From Rhizobium sp. Root483D2 (GTDB lineage Bacteria; Pseudomonadota; Alphaproteobacteria; Rhizobiales; Rhizobiaceae), in the NCBI RefSeq assembly GCF_001426685.1, contig NZ_LMFB01000033.1, positions 1 to 63,686 of the forward strand: 63,686 bases of DNA, written 5' to 3'. The notes under the pieces are model-generated. The model worked only from the letters and a program-made list of their open reading frames with translations, was not told the DNA's origin and searched no databases. A program made the translations under genes and the position numbers. Of the stretch, positions 18,106-25,344 are shown one piece after another (position 1 is the stretch's first letter; every line of letters starts with the position of its first letter).

Positions 18106-18166
18106 GGGAAGTTCTCTCCCCATAGCGGTGGTAGTTTTCTCTTCGGATTAATCGAAGGAGACGAAA

Positions 18167-18607
18167 ATGCAAGCGATCAAATATGGCATCTACGCCACGG
18201 TATGGTTCAACGTTCTGCTCGCTGGATGGCTTTCCATCCATATGCTCTATGACCCTGAAGGCTGGTACTACTTCGTACCGGGCGTCACCGATACCGGGTT
18301 CTTCAATCAGCATTTTATCCGGGATATCGGCATCATTCAGGGCTTCATTGCTGCGGCATTCACCATTGGCATATTTAGGCTGGAGCGGCGGCTCGAACTC
18401 TGGGCCGCGGCGACGCTCTGGCTTATAGCGCACGCAGCATTTCATCTTTGGGAGGTTGCGGTCGGAATCTGCTCAGCTTCGGTTCTGGTGCGAGATTTTC
18501 CGGCGGTCAGCCTTCCGGCACTTTTCGGACTTGCGTCGACGATTTGGGCCTGCTCGCAGTCACAAGCCATTGCAGCATCCCGCAGGACTGCCGCGATGCG
18601 CATTTGA
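18167..18607 (+). CDS. Small integral membrane protein of unknown function
   Basis: A 146-residue protein with four predicted membrane segments (about residues 7-27, 55-77, 85-106 and 122-140). The loop between the first two segments contains the aromatic stretch DPEGWYYFVPGV. It resembles uncharacterised four-helix membrane proteins of proteobacteria, but I cannot name a family. A GAAGGAG ribosome-binding site supports the start. The operator at 18094 and a TAGTTT -10 suggest it belongs to the FixJ-type regulon. Confidence 0.78.
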   Translation: MQAIKYGIYATVWFNVLLAGWLSIHMLYDPEGWYYFVPGVTDTGFFNQHFIRDIGIIQGFIAAAFTIGIFRLERRLELWAAATLWLIAHAAFHLWEVAVGICSASVLVRDFPAVSLPALFGLASTIWACSQSQAIAASRRTAAMRI

Positions 18608-18621
18608 AACGTGATAGCGGC

Positions 18622-18646
18622 CCCGGACCCTCTCGCGGTGTCCGGG
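18622..18646. terminator. Shared hairpin between convergent genes
   Basis: Stem CCCGGAC/GTCCGGG lies between the stops of the membrane-protein gene (18607) and the NmrA-like gene (18660). It may end both transcripts. No long T-run is present on either side. Confidence 0.6.
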
Positions 18647-18659
18647 TTCGCGCCCTTAC

Positions 18660-19415
18660 TTACCCATAGACCGTGCGCGTCAGCCAGTCATGAAACGTTA
18701 GCTTTCCCGATACCACTCCTGGATTCGGCAGCAGGCCCTGTCGAGCAAGCGATACGCCGAAGTATAGTGAGGCTGGATCGATCGCGACCGGCCGGTTGTC
18801 TTCTGTCACCGTGAGCAGTTCCCTAGCGAGCTCAACGAGTTCGGTGGGCTCCGGTCCTCCTAACTCTACAATCGAGTTGCGTGGCTCTGCGGTGGCGATG
18901 TTCGCCATAAAGGTTGCTGCTTCGTCGGCGGCGATCGGCTGGAGCCGCAGGTCGGGCAGTCTTAGGTTGCCATCTAAGACGGAGGTATTCACAATTCCGC
19001 TGAAGAACTCGAAAAACTGTGTCGAACGCACGATAGTATGCGCCAGACCGGACGCCCGGACAAGATTCTCCTGTACGAGCTTCGCCCGGAAGTAGTCATT
19101 TTCGACAAGGTTGTCGGCGCCGACAACAGACAGTGCCAAGTAGTGGCGCACGCCGGCGGCTTTGGCGGAGGACAGCATTTGCTTTCCGGCCTGCTTGAAA
19201 AAGGCGAGCGCGTCGCCTTCGCCAAACGAGCCCGAATTTGTGACATCGATAACGACGTCAGCGCCTTCGAACGCAGCCTCAAGACCTTCGCCACTAAGAG
19301 CGTTCACACCGAGCTTGCTCGAAGCTTCGACGACGTCCTCGCCGCCCCGTTCTAGGGTACGGACAATTTTCGCCCCCATCATTCCGCTTGCGCCAACTAC
19401 CACGATTTTCATCAT
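18660..19415 (-). CDS. NmrA/atypical SDR NAD(P)-binding protein (copy 1)
   Basis: A 251-residue Rossmann-fold protein of the NmrA-like atypical SDR group. The cofactor motif is VVVGASGMMG (residues 4-13); YFRAKLVQE and STQFFEFF are typical of the group. It lacks the usual YxxxK active site, so it may be a redox sensor or a reductase of a small electrophile. It is a clear paralogue of the gene at 20936: both share MKIVV, the ALSVVG motif, YFRAKL and STQFFEF. The operator at 19473 and a TAGTAT hexamer on the minus strand precede it. Confidence 0.88.
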   Translation of the reverse strand: MMKIVVVGASGMMGAKIVRTLERGGEDVVEASSKLGVNALSGEGLEAAFEGADVVIDVTNSGSFGEGDALAFFKQAGKQMLSSAKAAGVRHYLALSVVGADNLVENDYFRAKLVQENLVRASGLAHTIVRSTQFFEFFSGIVNTSVLDGNLRLPDLRLQPIAADEAATFMANIATAEPRNSIVELGGPEPTELVELARELLTVTEDNRPVAIDPASLYFGVSLARQGLLPNPGVVSGKLTFHDWLTRTVYG

Positions 19416-19470
19416 TATGCTCCATGGAACGTAAAGCGTGCGATACTAGGCGTTTCCACTGGGGGGTCGA

Positions 19471-19745
19471 TTAAACGAAGGCTTGGGTTGACCCAGATAG
19501 CACTTCCGACGAGATACGGCTCCTTTGGAGAAGCGGTTCAAACTCGGCATCGAGAGCCACAAATGCAGGTTGCCGTATAGGAAGGTTTGGGACGTCACCA
19601 GCGTCATCTACGAATAACTCGTCCTTATGAGCCGTATAACCGGTGATCATGAGGATGATGAACGCGGGGATCCATTCGGTTTCGTTCTTCGACCAACGAA
19701 TTGGCAGTCCAGGGTCCGGCACATCCGGCGCATACTCGACGCCTT
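19471..19745 (-). pseudogene. Possible degraded receiver-domain fragment
   Basis: The minus-strand frame contains FIILMITGYTAHKDE, which resembles the beta-4/alpha-4 region of receiver domains in hybrid kinases (V-I-x-x-TGYT). It then has a stretch with the length of the KPF region but without the Lys. No start codon, ribosome-binding site or phospho-acceptor Asp is recognisable. It may instead be a chance frame. The operators at 19473 and 19810 flank it. Confidence 0.25.
19473..19484 (-). promoter_or_regulatory. FixJ/StyR-type operator of the NmrA-like gene (copy 1)
   Basis: On the plus strand the site reads AAAC-GAAG-GCTT; on the minus strand it reads CCAAGCCTTCGTTTAATC. A minus-strand TAGTAT hexamer at 19448-19443 begins 30.5 bp from the centre, and the NmrA-like start is 28 bp further on. 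Confidence 0.55.
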
Positions 19746-19809
19746 CGCCTAGCTAGCGTGGCTGAACCCCATCGACTGTCGATCATTGTGACAGCTTTGA
19801 GGAGACCCT

Positions 19810-19849
19810 AAACGAAGGTTTATGCTCTCTACGGGGTAAACCATGGTAT
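19810..19849 (+). promoter_or_regulatory. FixJ/StyR-type operator pair upstream of the regulator gene at 19970
   Basis: The first copy, AAAC-GAAG-GTTT at 19810-19821, is perfect. A second, AAAC-CATG-GTAT at 19838-19849, lies 28 bp downstream and is close to the published StyR box (ATAAACCATGGTTTAT). A TATAAG hexamer at 19847-19852 begins 31.5 bp from the first centre, so the second copy overlaps the -10. Binding there could repress, giving built-in negative feedback. Confidence 0.6.
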
Positions 19850-19969
19850 AAGGTGACGGCAAATAGGTCATAACAATCCTGCGTGGTCCCATCCTCGGAC
19901 GCGCACGATCAAAGGTGCCGCCAGTGCTAGCGGTTTTTTCGCTGCATCGGTGCACGTAGAGGGAGAACC

Positions 19970-20617
19970 ATGCATAACGTCCAGGCAAAATTGGAAGCCC
20001 CGGTCGAGCCCATCGTGTACGTGGTTGATGACGACGAAGAGATGCGGGGCGCGCTGCTCGACCTCTTTATGGTCACCAAAAAGAGAGCGAGTGCTTTCTC
20101 AAACGGCGTTGAGTTTCTTCAGTTGGCCGATACGAGCGCTGCCGGCTGCGTTGTGGTCGATCTCCGGATGCCAGGCGGCACCGGACTGGATCTTCAGAAC
20201 CAACTGATTTCGTTGGGAAGCAGGCTTCCGGTAATTTTCCTGACGGCATACGCGGATATACCGACAAGCGTTCGAGCCATGAAGGCGGGAGCGACCGATT
20301 TCATCACCAAGCCGTTTATCAATCAGGATCTGCTGGAGGCGGTGGACCATGCGATACTGCTGGATAGCGAACGTCGCAAAACCGATGCGGCGTTGAATCG
20401 CATAAAGACGCTCGCCAGTAGTTTGACGCCACGCGAGAAGGAAGTGATGTGGCAGGTCGTGAGCGGTCTTATGAACAAACAAGTGGCGTACGAGCTCGGA
20501 ATTAGCGAGATGACTGTAAAGCTTCACCGCATGAGCGTGATGCGGAAAATGGAGAGCCGGTCACTCGCAGATCTGGTCCGCAAGGCCGAGCAGCTTCAGC
20601 GCAACTGGTCTGCCTAA
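19970..20617 (+). CDS. FixJ-like response regulator (orphan)
   Basis: A 215-residue regulator with a receiver domain (residues 14-130; phospho-acceptor D64 in VVDLRMPGGTG, Thr in FLTAYAD, Lys in ITKPFI) and a LuxR-type helix-turn-helix (LTPREKEVMWQVVSGLMNKQ, then ELGISEMTVKLHRMSVMRKM). No kinase gene is next to it. GGGAGAACC forms the ribosome-binding site. Two operator copies upstream suggest autoregulation or cross-control by the paralogues at 16720 and 29379. Confidence 0.93.
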   Translation: MHNVQAKLEAPVEPIVYVVDDDEEMRGALLDLFMVTKKRASAFSNGVEFLQLADTSAAGCVVVDLRMPGGTGLDLQNQLISLGSRLPVIFLTAYADIPTSVRAMKAGATDFITKPFINQDLLEAVDHAILLDSERRKTDAALNRIKTLASSLTPREKEVMWQVVSGLMNKQVAYELGISEMTVKLHRMSVMRKMESRSLADLVRKAEQLQRNWSA

Positions 20618-20643
20618 AAACGTGCGATTTTCATCGCAGCCCC

Positions 20644-20655
20644 AAACCTTCGTTT
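20644..20655 (+). promoter_or_regulatory. FixJ/StyR-type operator and promoter of the NmrA-like gene (copy 2)
   Basis: A perfect AAAC-CTTC-GTTT copy. TAAAAT at 20681-20686 begins exactly 31.5 bp from the centre, predicting a transcription start near 20693 and therefore an unusually long 5' leader of about 240 nt. Confidence 0.65.
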
Positions 20656-20692
20656 ATCTGTTCCCCATGCGACATTCGCTTAAAATTGAAGG

Positions 20693-20935
20693 ACGCCGCC
20701 GATCGACGGTTGAGGTCCTATGGCTGTGCCGGTTCCGTGCCTGCCTGGTGGGTCCGTACGCCTTAGCTTTTCAATGTACGAACCTGCCATCGGAGCCATC
20801 GTAGCTGATACCCTAAAGGGTTGACGAACTCTTTGTTCAACCTGTCCCGTTTGCCGCGATGACAGGTTTGTATCAAGCGGGTCGGAATTCAATCGCGTCG
20901 GCCGCGCCGACATTAGAAAACCTAAGGAGCAAAAC
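20693..20935 (+). other. Predicted long structured 5' leader
   Basis: The leader contains overlapping, mutually exclusive hairpins. They are ACCC/GGGT (20810-20821), GGTTGA/TCAACC (20819-20842) and AACCTGTC/GACAGGTT (20839-20868). Such a chain could switch structure and regulate the NmrA-like gene, but no known riboswitch class is recognised. AAGGAG before 20936 is the ribosome-binding site. Confidence 0.35.
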
Positions 20936-21697
20936 ATGAAAATCGTCGTTATTGGTGGAACCGGTCTCATTGGTTCGAAATTGGTTAGGCGGCTCCAAGC
21001 AAAAGGCCACGACGTTATTGCTGCGTCGCCTGCGTCGGGCGTGAACACAATCACCGGTGAGGGCCTGGCGGAGGCGCTGTTGGGCGCTCAGGTCGTAGTC
21101 GACGTTGCAAATTCGCCGTCATTCGAAGATAAGGCCGTCATGGAGTTCTTCCAGACGTCGGGGCGCAATCTCCTGACTGCGGAAGTGGCAGCGGGGATCA
21201 AGCATCACGTAGCCCTATCCGTCGTCGGCACCGAGCGTCTTCAGGCCAGCGGCTACTTTCGGGCCAAGCTGGCTCAGGAGGCGCTCATCAAGGAATCTAA
21301 CGTCCCCTACACGCTCGTTCACTCGACTCAGTTTTTTGAGTTTATGTTCGGCATCGCTCAGTCCGGCACTCAGGGCGATAAGGTTCACCTTTCTCCAGCG
21401 CTGATGCAGCCTATCGTCTCCGACGATGTCGCCGACGCACTCGCTGACCTCGTGGTCGGCGCGCCGACGAACGGCATCGTCGAGATAGCAGGTCCGGAGT
21501 CGATCCGGATCGCGGACGCCGTCACCAAATATCTTCGCCAGATCGGAGATAGCCGGGAGATCGTGGTCGATGGGAACACGCCTTACTTCGGAGCGGTTCT
21601 CGACGACAGGACTTTAATGCCGAGCGCCGGTGTCCGCGTTGGTACGACAGCATTTTCCGAATGGGTCAAAACCGCTACGCCGCCGCCGGCGCGATGA
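20936..21697 (+). CDS. NmrA/atypical SDR NAD(P)-binding protein (copy 2)
   Basis: A 253-residue paralogue of the protein at 18660, with cofactor motif VVIGGTGLIG, YFRAKLAQE and STQFFEFMFG. It is probably an NAD(P)H-dependent reductase or NAD(P)-sensing protein without the classical SDR Tyr-Lys pair. It is transcribed alone from the operator-linked promoter at 20644 and ends in a strong terminator at 21740. Both copies lie beside the orphan FixJ-like regulator at 19970 and carry its putative operator, so they are likely direct targets. Confidence 0.88.
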   Translation: MKIVVIGGTGLIGSKLVRRLQAKGHDVIAASPASGVNTITGEGLAEALLGAQVVVDVANSPSFEDKAVMEFFQTSGRNLLTAEVAAGIKHHVALSVVGTERLQASGYFRAKLAQEALIKESNVPYTLVHSTQFFEFMFGIAQSGTQGDKVHLSPALMQPIVSDDVADALADLVVGAPTNGIVEIAGPESIRIADAVTKYLRQIGDSREIVVDGNTPYFGAVLDDRTLMPSAGVRVGTTAFSEWVKTATPPPAR

Positions 21698-21739
21698 TGG
21701 ATTAATCGGCTCTAGGCTCTCCTGGGCCGACAAAAATCG

Positions 21740-21772
21740 AAGGCCGCGGTCAGCCGCGGCCTTTCGTTTTTT
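21740..21772 (+). terminator. Rho-independent terminator after NmrA-like copy 2
   Basis: The perfect 10-bp stem AAGGCCGCGG/CCGCGGCCTT with loop TCAG is followed by a T-rich tract (TCGTTTTTT). Confidence 0.9.
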
Positions 21773-21835
21773 CGTTTTGCTCCATCGGCAAGTGCGTTTG
21801 CTTCGACCGCCAGGTTTATTAGTTCATCTGCGTGT

Positions 21836-21875
21836 CAAAAGAGGAGAGGGCGCGCGGCGAACCGGCGCCCTCCTG
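21836..21875 (-). terminator. Terminator of the Tat alpha/beta hydrolase gene
   Basis: On the minus strand the stem GAGGGCG/CGCCCTC, just past the stop at 21881, is followed by TCCTCTTTTG. Confidence 0.65.
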
Positions 21876-21880
21876 CTTCT

Positions 21881-22855
21881 TTACGCCTGGATGAATGCCA
21901 GGATGTCCGCGTTGATTACATCGGCATGGGTCGTTGCCATACCGTGTGGCAGACCCTTGTGGATTTTGAGGGTGGCGTTCTTGAGAAGTTTGGCCGTCAG
22001 CGGCGCCGAATCAGAGACTGGAACGACTTGGTCGTCGTCTCCATGTATTACCAGCGTAGGCACTCTGATGACCTTGAGATCTTCGGTGAAGTCGGTTTCC
22101 GAGAAGGCCTTGATTCCGAGGTAATGGGCGTTTGCGGCTCCTGTCATACCTTGTCTCCACCAATTCTTGATCATTGCGTCTGACGCTTTGACACCATCGC
22201 GGTTGAACCCATAGAACGGGCCGCTAGCGACGTCGAAATAGAACTGCGATCGGTTGGCGGCGAGAGCAGTCCGGAAGCCATCGAACACCTCGACGGGGAG
22301 GCCGCCTGGATTGTCGGGGGTCTTCACCATGATCGGCGGGACGGCGCCGATCAGAACAAGCTTCGCAACGCGCTTTTTACCATGGCGGGCCGTGTAGCGG
22401 GTCGCTTCACCGCCACCTGTCGAGTGTCCGACGTGGATGGCGTTATGAAGATCGAGATGTTCAACTACCGCAGCGACATCTGCAGCGTAGTGGTCCATGT
22501 CGTGCCCGTCGTTGACCTGTGACGAGCGGCCATGGCCACGACGATCGTGGGCGACGACGCGGTACCCTTTTCCGAGGAAGAAAAGCATCTGATTGTCCCA
22601 GTCGTCACTGCTCAACGGCCATCCGTGATGGAAGACAATCGGCTGAGCATCCCTCGGACCCCAGTCCTTGTAAAAGATCTGGGTTCCGTCGCTTGCGGTG
22701 ACATAGCCGTGACCCGCAGTGGCCTCCCCAGGGGTCTTCTTCTTCTTTCCCGCAGCAGCAGCCGGATGTGCGGCCGCACCGGCCGCGACCGCCGCTAGAG
22801 TAAAAGTTCCAGCCATGATGTCTCGCCGAGTAGCGATCATTGAAGAGCTCTTCAT
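21881..22855 (-). CDS. Tat-exported alpha/beta hydrolase, chloroperoxidase-like
   Basis: A 324-residue protein with a twin-arginine signal ([15 protein letters not shown], residues 8-22) and a lysine-rich linker GKKKK before the catalytic domain. It belongs to the cofactor-free haloperoxidase/esterase group: [12 protein letters not shown] oxyanion region, nucleophile Ser in [11 protein letters not shown], Asp in [11 protein letters not shown] and His in [10 protein letters not shown]. It is likely a periplasmic esterase or perhydrolase. AGGAG lies upstream of the ATG. The operator at 22962 with TAATGT as -10 suggests control by the FixJ-like regulators. Confidence 0.9.
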   Translation of the reverse strand: MKSSSMIATRRDIMAGTFTLAAVAAGAAAHPAAAAGKKKKTPGEATAGHGYVTASDGTQIFYKDWGPRDAQPIVFHHGWPLSSDDWDNQMLFFLGKGYRVVAHDRRGHGRSSQVNDGHDMDHYAADVAAVVEHLDLHNAIHVGHSTGGGEATRYTARHGKKRVAKLVLIGAVPPIMVKTPDNPGGLPVEVFDGFRTALAANRSQFYFDVASGPFYGFNRDGVKASDAMIKNWWRQGMTGAANAHYLGIKAFSETDFTEDLKVIRVPTLVIHGDDDQVVPVSDSAPLTAKLLKNATLKIHKGLPHGMATTHADVINADILAFIQA

Positions 22856-22961
22856 ATTAAGTCTCCTGATTGAAAATTATATATTGAACTGCGTACATAT
22901 GGCCTGGGACGGCCAAAATCGCAGCAATCTACATTAAGAAAACAGGAATAATTCTGAAGCT

Positions 22962-22973
22962 ATACATCCGTTT
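22962..22973 (-). promoter_or_regulatory. FixJ/StyR-type operator of the Tat hydrolase gene
   Basis: On the minus strand the site reads TTAAACGGATGTATAGC. TAATGT at 22936-22931 begins 31.5 bp from the centre, giving a leader of about 70 nt to the hydrolase start at 22855. Confidence 0.6.
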
Positions 22974-22975
22974 AA

Positions 22976-23611
22976 TCAAAAAATATCGATTGGATGTACC
23001 GAGGAACCGGGCCGTTTTCGCGGGCTGGCCAGCGCATGCAAACGCTCTGAGTGGTCCTTGGTTGATATCGTGAGATTCAACGCATCGATGTCGGAGGTCG
23101 TATCTTCCTGCCATTCGAACAAATCCGTGCCTGGCTGATGATCCTGAACGATCAGATCATGATTCACAGCGAGGAAGAACTCGGCATGGATGTAATCGTT
23201 GAAGCCCGCGAACAACATGCGCTGTCGCTTCGGACTATGGCCTCGTTGATGGACCTGGATCTCGACTATGCCAACAGTTGCGTCCCAATGGGCAGTCGAA
23301 AGCGGATTTTTTTTGCCTCGTAAGGCTTGATCAGAATAGGCATATATCACTGGGAACTGGAAGAATTTCTCGATCTCGGTACGCCCTAGCTCTGCAAAGT
23401 CGGGACTCCAATTCTCCACGTTCAACGGACCCATGTGATACTCCGAGTGCAGTCTACCTTTGCAAAGCAGATCAAAGCTCTTGTAGCCGAAACCATTTTT
23501 ACACAACGCTAGCTGAATCACCGCAGTATCGTATTCGAACGGTCGGTCGCGTATCCGATCGATAATCTTTTTTAGATCCCGCAGATAATCGGTATACGAC
23601 GTGACGGCCAT
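22976..23611 (-). CDS. Protein of unknown function
   Basis: A 211-residue soluble protein that I do not recognise. It contains an N-terminal helical stretch (TSYTDYLRDLKKIIDRIRDR), a central acidic/aromatic region and a basic C terminus (SPRKRPGSS). There is no signal peptide or membrane segment. The ATG at 23611 was preferred over a TTG 39 nt upstream. The codon pattern and the operator-linked promoter at 23791 support it being real. A hydrolase gene in the same direction follows, separated by its own promoter. Confidence 0.65.
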   Translation of the reverse strand: MAVTSYTDYLRDLKKIIDRIRDRPFEYDTAVIQLALCKNGFGYKSFDLLCKGRLHSEYHMGPLNVENWSPDFAELGRTEIEKFFQFPVIYAYSDQALRGKKNPLSTAHWDATVGIVEIQVHQRGHSPKRQRMLFAGFNDYIHAEFFLAVNHDLIVQDHQPGTDLFEWQEDTTSDIDALNLTISTKDHSERLHALASPRKRPGSSVHPIDIF

Positions 23612-24040
23612 CTTCAAAATCCGGTTTTGTCGGCAAAAGGCACTCGCCAAGTAAGGGGTGGGAAAATCAAGTAGATGATTGGAATAACTCGAAATCCCAC
23701 GCAGATAGCGAGCGGCTTGGTTTGCATTGCAAAGGCATGACCGCAGGCAACGAAGGTGATTGTAGTGCGATCAACGACGCCGCAAAAGCTATACGGAGGT
23801 TTGCGCGCGTCTGGTAATTGACTGTGTCCGCGATCTTGCGATGGAACTCGTGGAGCGGCTTGTGGTTGCGGTTACCACATGACGGGGCACAAGTGTCCGA
23901 CCGTGGCGTCGACCAAGGCGAACGCCAATATGTTTCGTCGAGGAGCATCCTCCCCAGACCTTGATACCTTCGATATCGGCAACCCGAGCGCGATGTTTCA
24001 CATAGAGCTGACAAAGAGGTTCAGTTCGAAATACTTCACT
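23612..24040. other. 429-bp region with promoter but no recognised gene
   Basis: Short minus-strand frames cover 23667-24014 but have no start signals or family features. The operator at 23791 serves the unknown gene at 22976. Confidence 0.4.
23791..23802 (-). promoter_or_regulatory. FixJ/StyR-type operator of the unknown gene at 22976
   Basis: On the minus strand the site reads CAAACCTCCGTATAGC. TACAAT at 23764-23759 begins 32.5 bp from the centre, predicting a transcription start about 140 nt before the ATG at 23611. Confidence 0.6.
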
Positions 24041-24760
24041 CTATCTCTTCAGTCGCGGTCGTTCCTCATAGTCGACGTCACTATCGAACCAATACCCGAC
24101 TCCACGGGCCGTGCGTATCAACTCTGGCTTGCCGGGGTCGCGCTCGATTCTCCTGCGCAGCCGAAGCACAAGAGAATCGAGGCTGCGATCGAAAATCTCC
24201 CCGGAATGCACGCGACTGGCGGCGAGGAGTCGTTCTCGTGAAAGCACCTCCCGAGGCGCTCGAAGGAATGCAGAAAGCAGATTGAATTCTGCCGTCGTAA
24301 GTTTGACGTCCTCACGGTCGTGCCACCGGAGAACCCGTTTGTGCACGAGGAGCTCGTTGCCGTTGAACTTATAGGACCGGCGGTCTAGCTCCGGCTTAGC
24401 TTTGGTCCTGTCTCTTATCGCCGCCTTGAGCCGTGCGAGCAGCTCGCGGTTGCCATACGGCTGACAAACGTAATCGCTTGCCCCTGCCTCGAGACCGTCG
24501 ACCCTGTCATCTTCTGTCGTTTGCTTTCTGCTGGTGATCAGAATCGGAGCATCCGTGAGATTGGCAACACTCCGGACAATCTCGACGCCGTCTTCGGTAC
24601 TAACCTCGATCAGGAATGCATCGACGATTTCTTGTACCAGAACCCGTCGGATCTGTCGGCTCTCGGCGATCTGGGTCACCAGAATGGCGTGTTGCTTCAG
24701 AAACTCGCCCAGGATAACCCCCGAGGTTTCATCGCTATCGAGCACTACGACGTGCGTCAT
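24041..24760 (-). CDS. OmpR-family response regulator with a non-canonical receiver
   Basis: A 239-residue regulator with a receiver domain (1-115) and an OmpR/PhoB winged helix (130-230: KLTTAEFNLLSAFLRAPREV, then TARGVGYWF). The phospho-acceptor Asp is replaced by E52 (FLIEVSTEDG) and the conserved Lys by Q100 (YVCQPYG), while the acidic pair D8/D10 and T76 remain. Loss of both Asp and Lys suggests phosphorylation-independent action, possibly constitutive through the Glu. The ATG at 24760 has a GGAG site; longer upstream frames are not receiver-like. No kinase is adjacent; the cupin gene lies upstream on the same strand. Confidence 0.88.
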   Translation of the reverse strand: MTHVVVLDSDETSGVILGEFLKQHAILVTQIAESRQIRRVLVQEIVDAFLIEVSTEDGVEIVRSVANLTDAPILITSRKQTTEDDRVDGLEAGASDYVCQPYGNRELLARLKAAIRDRTKAKPELDRRSYKFNGNELLVHKRVLRWHDREDVKLTTAEFNLLSAFLRAPREVLSRERLLAASRVHSGEIFDRSLDSLVLRLRRRIERDPGKPELIRTARGVGYWFDSDVDYEERPRLKR

Positions 24761-24848
24761 GAAATGCTCCATCGACCCCGCCCGCCGTGGAGGTGTGGGC
24801 AGAATGACGCACGGCGTCGCGCGGCCAAGGTCGGTCCTTAGCTTCGAT

Positions 24849-25268
24849 CTAGGGCTTGATATCAGTGACCAGGTTTTTCTCGTCGGTATCGACCACAAAA
24901 ACCGCCAACAAGCGCGCGGGCTTGGTGCTGCTTGCGTTTGCGCTTACACCGTGACGGTCGCCGGGAATTTCGGAGAAATTTTCGCCTGCCTGATATGTCT
25001 TTTCGGGGCCATCGTTGACCTTGCTTTTGATAGCACCATCCAACACCGTGGCGTAGATGAAAGCCGATTTTGGGTGGACGTGTGCCGATGAGGACCCGCC
25101 GGGACCATACTCCACTAGAACGCCTCTCATGCTCTTGCCGGGGACGTTCGGGAGCGGTTGGTCAAATACGATGGAGATTTTTGCGGAGCCACGATGGGCG
25201 TCGTCCGCGTAAACGGTTTGCGTTGACAACGTTGTGGCGGCAAGTATCAAAAGCGCTCGTGCAAACAT
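24849..25268 (-). CDS. Exported cupin-domain protein
   Basis: A 139-residue protein with a Sec signal peptide (residues 1-22, cleavage after VYA) and a single cupin barrel. Metal ligands are likely in the motif SSSAHVHPKSAFIYATVLDG (H63, H65) and the later GDRHGVSANAS (H106). It may be a periplasmic metal-binding enzyme or sensor; the reaction is unknown. AGGAAGG precedes the ATG. It is divergent from the MocR regulator at 25345 and could be its target, and it could also share a transcript with the OmpR-like gene 88 bp downstream. Confidence 0.85.
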   Translation of the reverse strand: MFARALLILAATTLSTQTVYADDAHRGSAKISIVFDQPLPNVPGKSMRGVLVEYGPGGSSSAHVHPKSAFIYATVLDGAIKSKVNDGPEKTYQAGENFSEIPGDRHGVSANASSTKPARLLAVFVVDTDEKNLVTDIKP

Positions 25269-25344
25269 TGCGAATCCTTCCTAAGTTGGTCGGACCATGG
25301 TGTAAGCGGTCGCGGCCTCATAGGCCCAAAAACGCAGAAAGGCA

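Noticed and set aside
23667..24014. Minus-strand frames upstream of the unknown gene
   Set aside because: They overlap the mapped operator and promoter and have no protein-like composition.
25292..25303. GGAC-CATG-GTGT between the cupin and MocR genes as a regulon operator
   Set aside because: Both halves deviate and neither strand has a -10 at 31 bp; MocR sites are a better explanation for conserved sequence here.
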